A stretch of DNA of 64,000 nt from Oryzias latipes (lineage: Eukaryota; Chordata; Actinopteri; Beloniformes; Adrianichthyidae). This document shows, in pieces, positions 11,260 to 22,214 of this stretch. Every line of letters begins with the position of its first letter. Position 1 is the first letter of the stretch. Where the stretch lies: contig NC_019876.2 in NCBI RefSeq assembly GCF_002234675.1, positions 26,143,250 to 26,207,249 of the forward strand, written 5' to 3'. Made by a program: the position numbers and the translations under genes. Below the pieces are notes generated by a model. That model was given only the letters and a program-made list of their open reading frames with translations. It was not told where the DNA came from and ran no database searches.

Positions 11260-12640
11260 AAAAGAAAAGACAAACATTAAACTAATATTTTGCCTAAAAC
11301 CAATACCTTAAGTCTATTTACAGTTGGTAAATAGACATGGTGTCAGTGTGCGGCAAAAAACTCCAAAGTAAATTGATGCAGTTGTGCTAAAATGCTCTCC
11401 AATCCCTTAGTTAAGAAACTTTAAAGAAAAAAGGCCAACGTGCAGAGAGTTATGAGCTGCAGAACTGTCTGAGCTGACGTCATATAGTGAAATGAGACGA
11501 GAGAAAAAAATGAGCAGTTCGCAACGAAGGGCAGAATGAAGGAGGAAAAGGAAGAGGTGGGGGCTGGAGGCAATGGGCGTCCAACTACGCAAGCAGCTTG
11601 GTGGGCTGGGGTGTCTTCTGGAGGGGAGGGGGGGGGGGGTCCTCGGTGGGAGTGTCCGACTCCTCGCTGCGCTGAGCTGTCAAACTGTGTGCGCGCGTGC
11701 CGTGAGCCCGAGCTTTCGGATTCAAAACGGACCCCAGTCAGTCAGTGAGGGTTTGGCTCAGCGGTCCCACTTTAGAACCGCAGAAGCTTCCACGGAGGTT
11801 ACACGCTACCACGAACGCAGACTCACAAACCCCACCTCCTCCTTAAGTCTGCACAAACACTACATTTTAACCTGAAACAACGACTAACAAGGTATTTAAA
11901 AAAAAAAAAACGTATTCCTTACCTTCCTTTTACGATGGTCAACATTAACAGCAGTGTTTAAACAGACATGAAGCGGCGGCACCGCTTCAAAGAAAAAAGC
12001 TGAACTGCGCTGTTTAGACCCTCGTTCTTCGTCGGCTGACGGTTTGAATGTGGCGCCAACCGCCGCCTCCTCTGCTCCGCGCGCAGCCGTCACGCGCACA
12101 CACAAAAAAAATTGTAAAAAAATCCAAACGACTGCGCAACGATTTTCTGTCCGACGCAAAATGTTCTCTAGAACAGCAGCAACCTTCCAATGCCTTTAGT
12201 TTGTATCAGATCGGCTCCTGAGATTTTTATTTAATTTTGGAAAAAAAATATCAACTTGAGTCGGAGCTGCGCTTGGCCGCGGTGCAGGACGGGAGATTGG
12301 GCGAGCGGTTAAGTTTTGAATTTCGAGAGGAGGGGGGCTCTTTAACCCAACATGGATTTCAAAAATCTGAGTTTTGCTTTGAGAAAAGTAGTCACAATTT
12401 TGATCTTTTCTTTTCAAAACAGCCAAACTATTAACTCATTACAAGAAATATTTTTTTTAAAAGAATACACATACTCTAACTCTAATTCTAACCAAATGAA
12501 GTATAAAAGTGATTGGCCAAAGAGTGTTAAAATGGAAGAAATAGAAAATATCTAGGTGAGCTACTGTCACCAAACCTTGTGTACAGACTAATCATGACCT
12601 TATTGTCATACTAAAATAAAGAATATGTCAATATCCTAGG
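11260..12640. other. Intergenic stretch with a GC-rich patch, no gene seen
   Basis: 11540-11760 is G-rich with a short G-run, and 12000-12110 is CpG-rich. Overlapping short open frames on both strands lack any recognisable domain. It could contain an untranslated first exon, but nothing decides this. Confidence 0.35.
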
Positions 12641-12644
12641 TCTG

Positions 12645-12835
12645 TTCTCTGCAGACACAGCCAAACTCAGTGAATGTAACCCCCCAATTCAACCCCTTAA
12701 TGCTTAGTGTCAAGCAGGGAGGCGTTAGGTCCCATTTTCATCGTCTTTGGTAATACTCGGCTGGGGTTTGAACCCATGACCTTCCAGTCACAGGGTGGAC
12801 ACTCTCACCACAAGGCCACTGAGCTTAGATATATG
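12645..12835 (-). mobile_element. tRNA-derived SINE, copy 1
   Basis: Read on the minus strand it has an A-box-like TGGTGAGAGTG and a B box GGTTCAAACCC, the internal RNA polymerase III promoter of tRNA-derived SINEs, followed by a body ending GGGGTTACATTC. A related copy lies at 55930-56165 in the same orientation. Confidence 0.75.
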
Positions 12836-13464
12836 CCAATGTGGGTAACATCTAGCAGTGTTAAACTGTTTTTTAACCGTCAGGAGTTTGCTTAGTCACA
12901 GTAGCATTTGTATTTGTGGTATTGGTCTGTTTTAGAGTTACTGTGAATGCAGTTAAGTCTTAAAGACGGACAAAATCACTGACTGTTGCACCTTATTTAC
13001 CACAAATATAAGGTGAAAAAAGACTGTGAGCCTTATGATCTGGTGCGGAAATACGCTAAGCAAAGAAAAACATTTGCCTTAAGAAAGAGTGGTGAAGAAG
13101 TTAAAACATTGCACTAATGCTGCACGATTTACTCATCATAAAGAGACTAGAAATACAAAGCTTTCCAGCTTTGTTATTTGTGGCAATAAAAACTACAAAT
13201 AAGAATTTGCAATGTATCAAACTGTGTTTCTTCAGAAGCTCAGCTAGTGAGCTCTACATCATTTTCCTCCACAGATTGTCTGATATTTGTTATAGCCTCG
13301 TCAAGTGTTGAAGCATCTTAACTAGATGTGTTGGAAAACAAAGTCCTAAATGAATATACTAGATTCTAAAGATACAACAATGCTCTTTCACCACGATTCA
13401 GTACATACTTAGATTTGTGGATCGCAGTAATGTTTTAGTAAAATATATAATGTTTACCTTCCGG

Positions 13465-13755
13465 CATATCCCCTCAAGGGTTGCTAAAGCGAATTAGCAG
13501 TCACTGATTCGTACAGGTGGTTCTGCAGAGAGTTTTTCGGCAGAAGCCCTTCTTGACGCAACTCTGTTTTTTATTTGGGCAAGGGACAGGCACAGGGGCA
13601 CCCAGACCCAGGCACCCTTGTGGCTATATAGTCAGGAAATAGCGTGAAGGGTCTTGTCGAAGGACCCACGCTGGACTTAGCTCATCACGCCTTCTGGGAA
13701 TATGAACTCTGGTATCCCATGCACCAGTCCCGCACGCAGCCAACTGAGCCTTATT
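13465..13755. repeat. Dispersed fish repeat with CCTTCTTGACGCAACTCTG core
   Basis: The block TTCGGCAGAAGCCCTTCTTG followed by ACGCAACTCTG and GGCACCCAGACCCAGGCACC matches a repeat type widespread in teleost genomes. No open frame; its exact family is not assigned here. Confidence 0.5.
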
Positions 13756-14307
13756 TCAGTTCATATATCAAATCGTTTTTATTTGATATATAAGTTGTGT
13801 CTCACAAAACATTAAAAAAAAGCGAAATGCTTTTTTAAATTCATTATTTGCTGGTAACAATAATGAAAAATACTTTAGTCAGCTTATACTAAGCCTGGTG
13901 TAATGTAATGAAACAATATTAGATATCTTTGATTTAGCACAACACATGTTTGACATTTTCAATGACAACATGTGCAAATGCATGCAATAGGGATGCAACA
14001 ATTCCCTTTCCGCACAATTCGGGTCAATAGTGTAACATACGGTTTGGTTTTAAACAGACAATATGGGCCATCTACAAGATTAAATTAACTTGGACACAAA
14101 AAAAGCCTAACACCTTTGGTGATTCCTTACTCTGAAAGCCTGTGTAAAATTCAAATGTGCAACTCACAGTCTTAGACCAAGAAAAGTTCAGACTGTTTTG
14201 ACAAAGAAAATGTGAAGATGGAGGATATAAAGATAAAGATCCATCTATCGGGATTTTTTTGTTTGTTTGTTTTTCAAAATGAGAACTGTGCATCTGACAG
14301 TGTTTAT

Positions 14308-14787
14308 TGTTAGGATCTGGTCTCCTTCCACACCTACGGGGGGATGATCTCCGCACCTTCTACCCATCAACTCATCAGTCTGTAACCTTTATCTGGATTC
14401 CTCACCCTTCAGCTGGCGTCAGTCCGTCTGCTATCTGAGGTAGAGTACTGACTCATGCTAAGCTCTCAAGCCAAGCCTCATGCCAAGTTTTGTGCCAAGT
14501 GCCAATATCTACTTGCACGCTTATCATCTCTGTCTTTTGCCCCTTCAGGAATTGCCACCAGCTTCACCTCCACCATTGGCCACCAACTGTCATCCATCGA
14601 GACACCAAGCAAGGCTCCATTCTTCAATCGTCACAAATTCAGCAGCTCATCCATTTCGTCTTCCATCCAAGCCACGTGCCTTTCAAGCCAGGACCCTCTA
14701 CCACTACTGGAACTAAATAAAAGACCATTATTTCTTCCAACTAAAGTTTCTGTCCTGCTTCTGGGTCAAGCCCCATTCTACATAACA
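14308..14787 (+). mobile_element. Solo LTR, 480 bp, with 6-bp target duplication
   Basis: Begins TGTTAGGATCTGG and ends CTACATAACA, so the ends form the TGTTA/TAACA inverted repeat of retroviral-type LTRs. GTTTAT occurs immediately on both sides (14302-14307 and 14788-14793). AATAAA lies at 14716-14721 near the right end, as expected for an R region, so the element reads on the plus strand. No internal gag/pol is present: this is a solo LTR left after recombination. The 121-aa frame at 14455-14820 lies mostly inside it and runs past its end, so it is not a gene. Confidence 0.85.
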
Positions 14788-14799
14788 GTTTATCGTTTG

Positions 14800-15950
14800 G
14801 CCAAAGTGCAGAGAAAGTGATAGTGGTTTTTGTTTGTGGTGTTTGTCAGCAGATTTGTGATTATACTTTCCACATTTATCATTTTTATTTAAAAACCAAG
14901 TTCCAGTGACTCACGTCTTGAATTCCATTTACAACTGGCAAGTCGTTACAGCTTCCAGATAATATGTCCAGCCCTCTTCAGGCTCCTTTTTCACGGTTCA
15001 GAGTGCTGTGATCAACGTCAGAGATGATGGATCCTGTGTTCAGGTGAGTTCTCAGGCTTGAAGAACACAATCTCTGCTGAAGTCTGAATTTCCCTGTGTG
15101 AAAAAAGCTGAATAGCCTGATGAAATGGATGGTACTGCACTCGAGCTAGAGCTGATGAATACTTAAACCAGACACATCTAGAGTATGTTCATTTGAGTTT
15201 ACGGCTAAATTTACCAAAGGCTTATAGCATTCCATGTTCACTACTTTTTTGCTGAATATGAAGGTTTAACAAGCACAATGCTAATGGACAAGTTGTAATG
15301 GTCATAAATGATAAATATCCTACACTTTTATAGCACCTTTTAGTCTTATCTATGTTCCCCAAAGCACTAAATGGTGTTTTTTTTTTATACTTTCCTGAGT
15401 CTTTGATGTCTTCCTTCTAACTATTTCCCTTTTACAGCCTTTCAGTTTTTGTTTGCTTTTGCTCTAGAGTTTAGATCCAGTTGACTGGAACAACCAACAT
15501 ATTTTTCTATGCTCTGTCTGAATTATCTTCTTAAAGGAGTTTATGACCTTTTCCATCGTTTTAACTGACAGCACGCCATTAGGAAATGCATGCTGTCAAT
15601 GCACTGACTGCAACAGGCCTGCAAGATCTCTATCTTAATATAACTCACTAATTAGCAGGTCTAGACGTGGGAGTATTTGTTTTAAAAATGTAGATTACAA
15701 AGTGATTTTTCTCTTCTTTAACTGAAATTGTATTTGATTAAAACCTTCTTTTTTTTACGAAGCCAAAGATTCAAAAATTTAAAATTTCTATCATAAAACT
15801 GCTATATTTGTACCTTGTTTGGCTCTTAGAAACATGTCCCAGCTGTCATCCAATTAAATTGAGGGAACACCTACATAGAAGAATTTTATCAAAAAAAAAA
15901 GTTCAGCTGGGATTAAAACCTGAAACATTATTGTTCTTTTTCCATTTTTG
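14800..15950. other. Intergenic, no gene seen
   Basis: AT-rich sequence. A possible donor site (TTCAGGTGAGTT near 15040) follows an ATGATG, which could be a tiny first exon, but no partner exon was found. Confidence 0.3.
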
Positions 15951-15954
15951 CTTC

Positions 15955-16525
15955 TTATGCTATGTTCACAACGGATTCAGAAAGGCGCTTTAAGGCAAAA
16001 CCTTCCAATGAAAAGTCAATGTAAACGGGTAAATGCGCAATTCCAGATTCTGCGTTCAAAACTCTTGCATTCACATGTCGCGATGCAAGTTTTTCAAGTC
16101 TGTTTTCAGGTTCCACGTACAAAACCTTCATCCATTGAATGCAAGAGGAAATTTAAACCAGTTTACCTTTAACCCATCTTGGACTCAGATTTGATAGTGG
16201 TGAATTATTCGCGTCCTTTTCAAAGCACAGAAGTGCCAACCATTTGAAAAGTGATTATGAATGAGAAATGAAGGATTGTGATTTGTGCCCGGCCAGATTT
16301 ACATAACACCACATCTTTTATATATCCGTATAGAGCTGTGAAAGAAAAAGGCTGGAACAAGATTTGCCAGATTTGCACCGCTTTGTCTTTTCGCATCAAG
16401 CCTCTTCCTACTGTAAGTATCGTGTATGCAGTAAGTACCGCGCAGCAAGAGTCCAGTGAATACCAAATGCTAAAAGTGTGTTCAAGAACCTGCGTTCAAG
16501 AACTTGAATGTTCATGACATACCCG
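15955..16525. mobile_element. DNA-transposon-like repeat (family B), copy 1
   Basis: Matches 31615-32090 along its length with the same landmarks: CCAATGAAAAGTCAATGTAA, TTCTGCGTTCAAA, GGACTCAGATTTGATAGTG, AAGTGCCAACCATTTGAAAA, GCAGCAAGAGTCCAGTGAAT. The ends contain TGTTCACA-like sequence in opposite orientation. There is no usable transposase frame. Another partial copy lies at 16705-16900 and a 3' piece at 45715-45890. Confidence 0.65.
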
Positions 16526-16704
16526 TGTGTACGTAGCATCAGACTTTTATGGAAGCGCCATCTGTCAAAGTGAATTATTCTATTTCTGCTGTGTGTAGAC
16601 TTGATGTGTGTGGTACACACAAAAACATAAAAAATCACTTCAAAGGGCCACGACACAGGACAATATAGACTGTCCCTCCCTTTCATCTATACCAGTCTAA
16701 AGCT

Positions 16705-16900
16705 AGGTTCCCCCCGGCTGCGTCGACTCGTGTATAAGCAGCAACATTCAATGAAAAATCTATGCAAACGCACGTCAACCCAAAATTTGGGCTTCCGGGT
16801 TCAGATTGTTCACTCCACAAGTACAGAACGGACAATCATTGATTGTCATTGAAGTTCAACCAGTTTAACTGCTTGGCTGCTAAAATGCAACAACACTGAA
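16705..16900. mobile_element. Family B fragment
   Basis: Shares GGCTGCGT, CATTCAATGAAAAATCTATG, CAAACGCACGTCAAC and TTGAAGTTCAACCAGTTT with the left half of family B. Truncated. Confidence 0.5.
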
Positions 16901-17664
16901 CTGTGACCAATGCATAAAAACCAATTCCCCCTTCCCTTACTCTTCAAAATTGGTTAATTTCTGGGTCAATATCACCAAAAGGTGCCTTTGAGACTTCCCA
17001 ACATCCCACCAAAAAAAATGGGATTTTCCATTTAACTTCATATTGTGTTAGGAGGATGCTGTGCTGTTAGAAATGCACGGTGGTCAAGCCCTCACACTTT
17101 TTATAAATTAACTGCAAGCAGACAATGCAGGCATAAACAGCAAAAAATGTCTACCCTGTCATGGACAATTTCAGAGTAGACTAAAAACATTGCAATTAGG
17201 TCATGGATATAAAATGTATATTTTCAGAAAGCTACTTAGTCCCTTTGTCAAAACAGTGTATTAGCTAATAAGAAAAGTATTAAGATAGTAATGAAATAAG
17301 GGCAAACAATTTGTTACTACACAAAATCAGCAAGAATTGCACTTTCTTTTCTAAATAAAGAACAAAAGATAAGTGGTGAAAAGTTCACCCAATAACACTT
17401 GGCCCATATGTATTAATAAAGGAATCACACAGACAGTTTTGCTAACTTGTGAAAATAAACTGTTTATTTTCTTTGAGTAGGAAAATGACAGGATGGACAC
17501 ATTTCTAAAAAGTCGTTAAATGACCTAATTTTGCAATTAATGAAAGAAAAGTACTACCAGAGGTACCTTTCCCATGTAGGGTGAAATTATCAGACGAACA
17601 GACTAATTTTGATCCACTCTTCCTTTATGTAGCAAAACACCAAAAATTAGCCAGTAATGTGGAA

Positions 17665-18495
17665 TTATTGAGATAACCTCTGAGCATCAACGTGCAAAGT
17701 AAAAGCCAAACATTCAACTATAAAATGAGAAGAACATTTTCGTTTTAAGGGGAGAATGATTGGTTTGAGAAAAAAAAAAACAATATCAGTGAGACATATC
17801 TCCAAGCAGTCTTTTATGGCAGCTATTGCAGGTACCTCAGTCTTGGCTTCAAAATCCCTCTCTGGGACATAGAACAGCTCAACAGATGTCTCCAGGCTTT
17901 TCAGCTTTTCATACAAGCTCTGGGCATCAGGAATGTCTCCTCCATGGGCTACAATCCGGTCTGCTGACCTCTTGAGGGCTCCATCCACACCATGTGGTGC
18001 ACCCTTGACATAACTAGCCTCTAAGAAATTCCATGTTAATTGTTTGAACCCATACTTGTAGGGTTCTGTTGAGAGATAGAAGAAATGTCCTTTTTGTCGA
18101 TGCTGTGTTGCTGGCCCTTCACAGAAAAAATGATGTATGCCAACTTGTGGGTAACGTTCTCTCAGTATCTTCAGAACTGAATCAAGGTGGGCCCAGATGG
18201 CGACAGGGTCGTGTCTTCTGGAGGTTGATATGGAGCAGAAGATGTGTGGTGCTTGTTCACCAGGGATGTAGAGCACTCCAGTGTGCAGACTGGCCTGCTT
18301 ATGTGAACCTCCAAAATTCACAGATTGTATTTCTTCACTGTACTTGCACGAGTAATTTTCTCTAAAATCTATATGCAAGAGGGAGGCATTGTGTTTCAAG
18401 CTGCTCCTGAGCTTCCTGTAGGCATCACACTGCCATGTAATGTTGAAAACAAACAGATGGTTGTGACTGAGAGGGACTTTGTCAGACTCTGACAA
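17665..18495 (-). pseudogene. Transposase-like protein with RNase H-fold signature, 5' truncated
   Basis: A 276-codon open frame. Its core resembles multi-copy fish proteins that I take to be transposase-derived: HIDFRENYSCKY, SLHTGVLYIPG, RHDPVAIWAHLDSVLKILRE, FFCEGPATQHRQKG, TWNFLEASYVKGAPHGVDGA and ALKRSADRIV. The spaced acidic residues (D in HIDF, E in CEGP, E in NFLEAS) fit a DDE/RNase H-like catalytic triad. In related copies as I recall them the middle motif is SDGP and the third is GKGAPDGVGG, so this copy has probably lost activity. The first residues (MSESDKVPLSHNHLF) are not transposase: they come from an inverted Penelope-like tail at 18457-18516, so the true N-terminus is missing. 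The end (after residue 235) is low-quality sequence before the stop. A domesticated gene is possible but unsupported. Confidence 0.55.
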
Positions 18496-18515
18496 GTGAC
18501 TCCGCCCCTTAATGT

Positions 18516-18890
18516 CCGGTTTTTGTTCCAGTCAACATCATAGACTGGGAAAAGGCCAAAGTCCTCCGCACTGAAGACGACAGACGCCGTATCTGGATCA
18601 TGGACAGTAACAGGTGGAGATCCGAAAGCGAGCCCACATCTCCATGAACCGGGATGAGGGGGCCTTCCTGCTCTCTCATACATGGAGCAACATCCTCCAG
18701 CAAAAAACAGACATCAAGGGGCGGAGTCACTTGACAAAGTCTGACAGGTGACTCCGCCTCAGTCACAATCATCTGTTTTTAAAGACGTCACACACTGCCA
18801 CCTGATGACGACCCTGACGAAGGTGGAAGGAATTCCACTGAAACATGTAAGGTTGTTGACAAACAGAAACCGTGTCTGATAAAAAATAAT
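18516..18890 (+). pseudogene. Penelope-like retroelement 3' end
   Basis: The plus strand codes NIIDWEKAKVLRTEDDRRR, then after a frameshift near 18618 IRKRAHISMNRDEGAFLLSH and TWSNILQQKTDIKG, stopping at 18751. The spacing of I-R-x-x, M-N-R-D-E-G and L-S-H-T-W is that of the GIY-YIG endonuclease tail of fish Penelope-like elements. The following CTGACGAAGGTGGAAGGAAT and TCCACTGAAACATGTAAG are their usual 3' non-coding sequence. The reverse transcriptase is absent. The piece 18714-18775 is repeated in inverted form at 18457-18516. Confidence 0.7.
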
Positions 18891-19064
18891 TTAAGAACTC
18901 ATATTAAGTTGTTCTTTTATAATCGCTTCTTATCGGTCACACAAAAACATTTCCTTGCATTACCAATTTAACCCTGGAAAGATTTAATGCTGTTTCACAC
19001 TCTGCAAGAAAGGAGACATTTCTTCTCACATTCTAATCTTTGAAAAGAAAAGGAGATTTCATAC

Positions 19065-19654
19065 CAGCCAGAAAGATTTACAGTTGACAAAAAGCCATAC
19101 ACCGACATTGGATCCTCAGGAGTCTGTATGGTCTTCTTTCCACTAAGCAGTACTGTACGATCCTGTCCAGACCAGTCCGTTATTTTAAGCATTTCCATTA
19201 TAACATTGACCTTATAGGTCAGATCGAATTTTAGCATTCTTGGGCCCCAATTGGTTGTGGTACTACAAAAAAAAAAATGGAACAGAGAGGTAAGGGTGGA
19301 ACTAATGTTGAAACCCGTTGATTGGTTGAAGGTCATTACGACAAAAAAAAAAGCGCCAAGAAAGCAGCTGTATTGCTCTTTGCCGCCCACAATCTTCTAT
19401 CAAACTACATTAAATGCTTTGTATCTACGAAAAGCCAAGCAGAAAAATTGAGCAGCTGGATGACCTCCATTGTTGTTGTCATTGTTGGTTTCACCCCTTG
19501 ACCTTGTTGCTGTCAAACTTTGAGTGGAAACGCTCACCTGAGTTGTCTGGACCATTCTAAACTGAACCGGACCGTACTGCTCAGAGGAAACGAGGCTTGT
19601 GTGCATTATGCATTGTAACAGAATGGCAAAAATACAATGGTATGGTGACATCAT
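19065..19654 (-). other. Possible 5' exons of an unidentified secreted or membrane protein
   Basis: Candidate exon 1 (19538-19654) starts ACCATGATG, codes MMSPYHCIFAILLQCIMHTS followed by LVSSEQYGPVQFRMVQTTQ, which looks like a signal peptide plus short stem, and ends CAG/GTGAGC. Candidate exon 2 (19065-19262) has a strong acceptor (T11 then GTAG) and an open frame containing LKFDLTYKVNVIMEML and ITDWSGQDRTVLLSG, ending before GTATGA. The phases of the two do not match directly, so a small exon is missing, or the gene is broken, or the pairing is wrong. I do not recognise the protein. Confidence 0.25.
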
Positions 19655-19867
19655 GGTGTCAATAGAAAACTCCTTTGGAAGAAAAGAAAAACTATAAATG
19701 CATTAAGGTGAGGAGGAAGGAGACTCTTTGAGCTGTTTCTGATTAGAGAAAGAAAAGTAAATACATAGAGACAATTGTCAGATCAGGTCTGATTGGGAAG
19801 ACCAGTGCCCTCACCCAATTTTTATTTGCACTCTGCATTTACCAACACAATACACTAGTTTGTTGTT

Positions 19868-20140
19868 TTGAGTGTGTGTGTGTGTGTGGGGATCATTGGC
19901 AGCCACCCACCGATTGGAAGATTTCAGGCTCGATTCCCACCCTGCCCGCCCATGTGCCAAAGTGTCGTTTGGCAGGACACTGAACCCCACATTGCTGTTG
20001 GTGGTTATAGGTTGGCGCCAAAACTCAGCAGCAGAACCACCATCAGTGTGTGAATATGTGTGTGTGCATGGGACTGTGACTGTATAGCACCTTGGGCCTT
20101 GAGCAAAAAGCGCTATATAAGTATACGCCATTTACCATGT
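19868..20140 (+). mobile_element. tRNA-related SINE
   Basis: After a short GT run, the body contains a B-box-like GGCTCGATTCC, then CAGGACACTGAACCCCACAT, GTGTGTGAATATGTGTGTGT and the typical 3' end AAAAAGCGCTATATAAGTAT ending GCCATTTACC. This order is that of a common percomorph SINE family. Confidence 0.75.
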
Positions 20141-20347
20141 CCAGACCTCAAAGGTTTGACAAATATCAAATGAATGGATTGAAAGAACTTCAACATTGGG
20201 GCTGAGGAGATATAAATGAACTCTTGCTACCCTGCATAAGAAAAACCTTTCTCACTTCAGACTCTCAAGAAGGCTCTCGAGTAAATCCTGTGTCTTCATT
20301 GTTCTTCCAGGTGATGCTTTTGAGCTTTCAGAGTTTTAAAACTAAGC

Positions 20348-20353
20348 TTTATT
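20348..20353 (-). terminator. Candidate poly(A) signal of the P2Y gene
   Basis: TTTATT on the plus strand reads AATAAA about 430 bp beyond the receptor stop codon; no gene lies between. Confidence 0.35.
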
Positions 20354-20783
20354 TTCAAAAACAACTTTTGTTGTATTTGTGTGATTTTCAAATAAATACG
20401 GGGCCTATTTGTTTGCCTTGTAACCATGTTGACATGAAAGTTTCAGGAATCAAAATGACACTTTGAAACACATTAGTTCTGCATTTTATACACGCCTTAA
20501 AATTTTTACACATTTTCATAAAATGCTAAATGTCAGAAAGGAAATTTCTGAATCAGGTATACAGGACTTTGAGTGGAGGGGAAGGCAACATACAAATAAA
20601 TGGACAACAGTTAACTAAACTGGTACACCTTATCGACACAAAAACACAAAAGCTCTTTCAGATGTTATTCAGAATTTATGAAAACAAACTTGCTGTATGA
20701 AGAGTTAACAGAGTTTCATCATGAAGGTATTTTGCAGACAAGCTTTCTGTTCTAATGTCAGTTTGTGACTGATAATTCTATCT

Positions 20784-22214
20784 CTATCTGTTCTCCACCA
20801 CATATTTGATTTTGGCTGTGTTTGTGTATATTGGACTGTGACATGGTTTATTCTGCTCCTTGTTCCTCTGGTTCTTTGCTCTTTCTTCTTCCAGAGCCTC
20901 TGCTCTGTCCATGATTCTTAGAGGCAGAAGCAGTCCCTCCCGTTGTTGACTTGTGGTGTTTGCCGCTTGGCAGCAGTGATTTCCCATCTTGTCTTTGGTC
21001 AGAAAATAAAGCAGAGCATTGAGCCAGGCATTAAATGAAGCCAAAGGCCTTGTGATCTTGTAGCAGATTGACACCGTTGTCATTGTGTGGCATGGGACCC
21101 TCCTAGATACTTTTAGAAGTAGAACGATGGTTCTTGTGACATGGAAGGGGAAAAAACACAGAGCAAAGAGCAGGGTGATGGCAATGATGGTCCTGATAGA
21201 TTTCCGCCTGCGATTGGCATAAGGAGAATGAGCACCAAGAAAAACAGAAAACCCATCCTCCCTTCCTACGGCCCTCAATAACCCATTACTTCGATGTCCA
21301 ACTTTTGCAGAGCTCATTCTACCCCGTCTTTCCACGTCTTCTTGGGCTCCAGCTCTTGGACCTCGACGTGATGAGGGTCGAGAATGGAGAGTTCTAAATA
21401 TAGTCAGAACCACATGTGAGTAGCACCATGCAATTATGGAAAAAGGTACAAAGAAGCCAAGCAAATGCAGGATAATTCCATAGGGTACATACACTGGAAA
21501 CTCCTTATCTATGGCATCATCCCAACAGTTCTGGTATTGCTCAATGACTACACTTAAGGTATCACAGCTTGTATTACTATTCACCAATGATATGTTAGAG
21601 TTTGATTTGTTAGCACTTGCACTTGTGTTGCTTCCAAGTCCTGCTAACCTTGTCACACAACCAGTCTGAGCAAACCGGAAGATTGGACAGGTCAGAGCAA
21701 ATACCACAATCCAAACCAGGACACAAGTGTACTTGACAGTTTTCTTGGTCTCCAGGGAGATCACTTTCATTGGGTGGCAAATCCCCAGGTATCTGTGCAC
21801 AGAGATGCAAGTGAGGAAGAAGATGGAGCAGTAGAGGTTGAAGTAGAAGAGAAAGCGGACCAGGCGGCACATGAAGTCCCCAAAAATCCAACGGTCTTGC
21901 ATGATATAACTGGCTATGAGGAATGGCAGAGATAAACCGTACATGAAGTCCGTAGAGGCCAGGTTGACCATGTATATCAAAGAGGTGTTCCAGCGCTTGG
22001 TCCGGAAGGAGCGATAGAGGACAACAGAGTTGAGTGTGATACTGAAGATGAATGTGAAAGAGTAACAAATAGGGAGGAAAATGTATTTGTAGGACTCATC
22101 AATGCTGCAAGATGAGGTTGAATGGGTGGAGGAGTAAGTAGAATAGGGAGAACTGAGGACATCTTGAATTACGGCCGCACTAATGTTTGTGGAATCTCCA
22201 CCTCTGGATGACAT
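20784..22214 (-). CDS. P2Y-type purinergic G-protein-coupled receptor (P2RY2/4/6-like)
   Basis: An intact single-exon frame of 476 codons starting MSSRGGDST; the ATG at 22214 is the first in frame, and the frame opens a few codons upstream without another ATG. Seven membrane segments: about 43-67, 78-102, 115-138, 161-180, 242-272, 340-367, 380-405. Diagnostic residues: C116 at the top of TM3, HRY (140-142) in place of DRY, FxxCFxPFHVTR in TM6 with the nucleotide-contacting H358/R361, and K386-x-x-R389 in TM7. These fit the Gq-coupled P2Y1-like subgroup that senses extracellular ATP, UTP or UDP at the plasma membrane. Unusual points: extracellular loop 2 is long and Asn-rich, with four glycosylation sequons (N196, N202, N207, N214); intracellular loop 3 is about 65 residues; and the TM7 D/NPxxY motif reads N399-A-L-L-Y. 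A 5' non-coding exon may splice at 22360 (TATTTTTAG acceptor). The exact orthologue is uncertain. Confidence 0.9.
   Translation of the reverse strand: MSSRGGDSTNISAAVIQDVLSSPYSTYSSTHSTSSCSIDESYKYIFLPICYSFTFIFSITLNSVVLYRSFRTKRWNTSLIYMVNLASTDFMYGLSLPFLIASYIMQDRWIFGDFMCRLVRFLFYFNLYCSIFFLTCISVHRYLGICHPMKVISLETKKTVKYTCVLVWIVVFALTCPIFRFAQTGCVTRLAGLGSNTSASANKSNSNISLVNSNTSCDTLSVVIEQYQNCWDDAIDKEFPVYVPYGIILHLLGFFVPFSIIAWCYSHVVLTIFRTLHSRPSSRRGPRAGAQEDVERRGRMSSAKVGHRSNGLLRAVGREDGFSVFLGAHSPYANRRRKSIRTIIAITLLFALCFFPFHVTRTIVLLLKVSRRVPCHTMTTVSICYKITRPLASFNAWLNALLYFLTKDKMGNHCCQAANTTSQQREGLLLPLRIMDRAEALEEERAKNQRNKEQNKPCHSPIYTNTAKIKYVVENR

Noticed and set aside
14455-14820. 121-codon plus-strand frame
   Set aside because: It lies almost wholly inside a solo LTR and runs past its end; no protein motif.
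21610-22162. Frames antisense-phase to the P2Y receptor (152 and 61 codons)
   Set aside because: They are other-frame shadows of a well-supported receptor gene.
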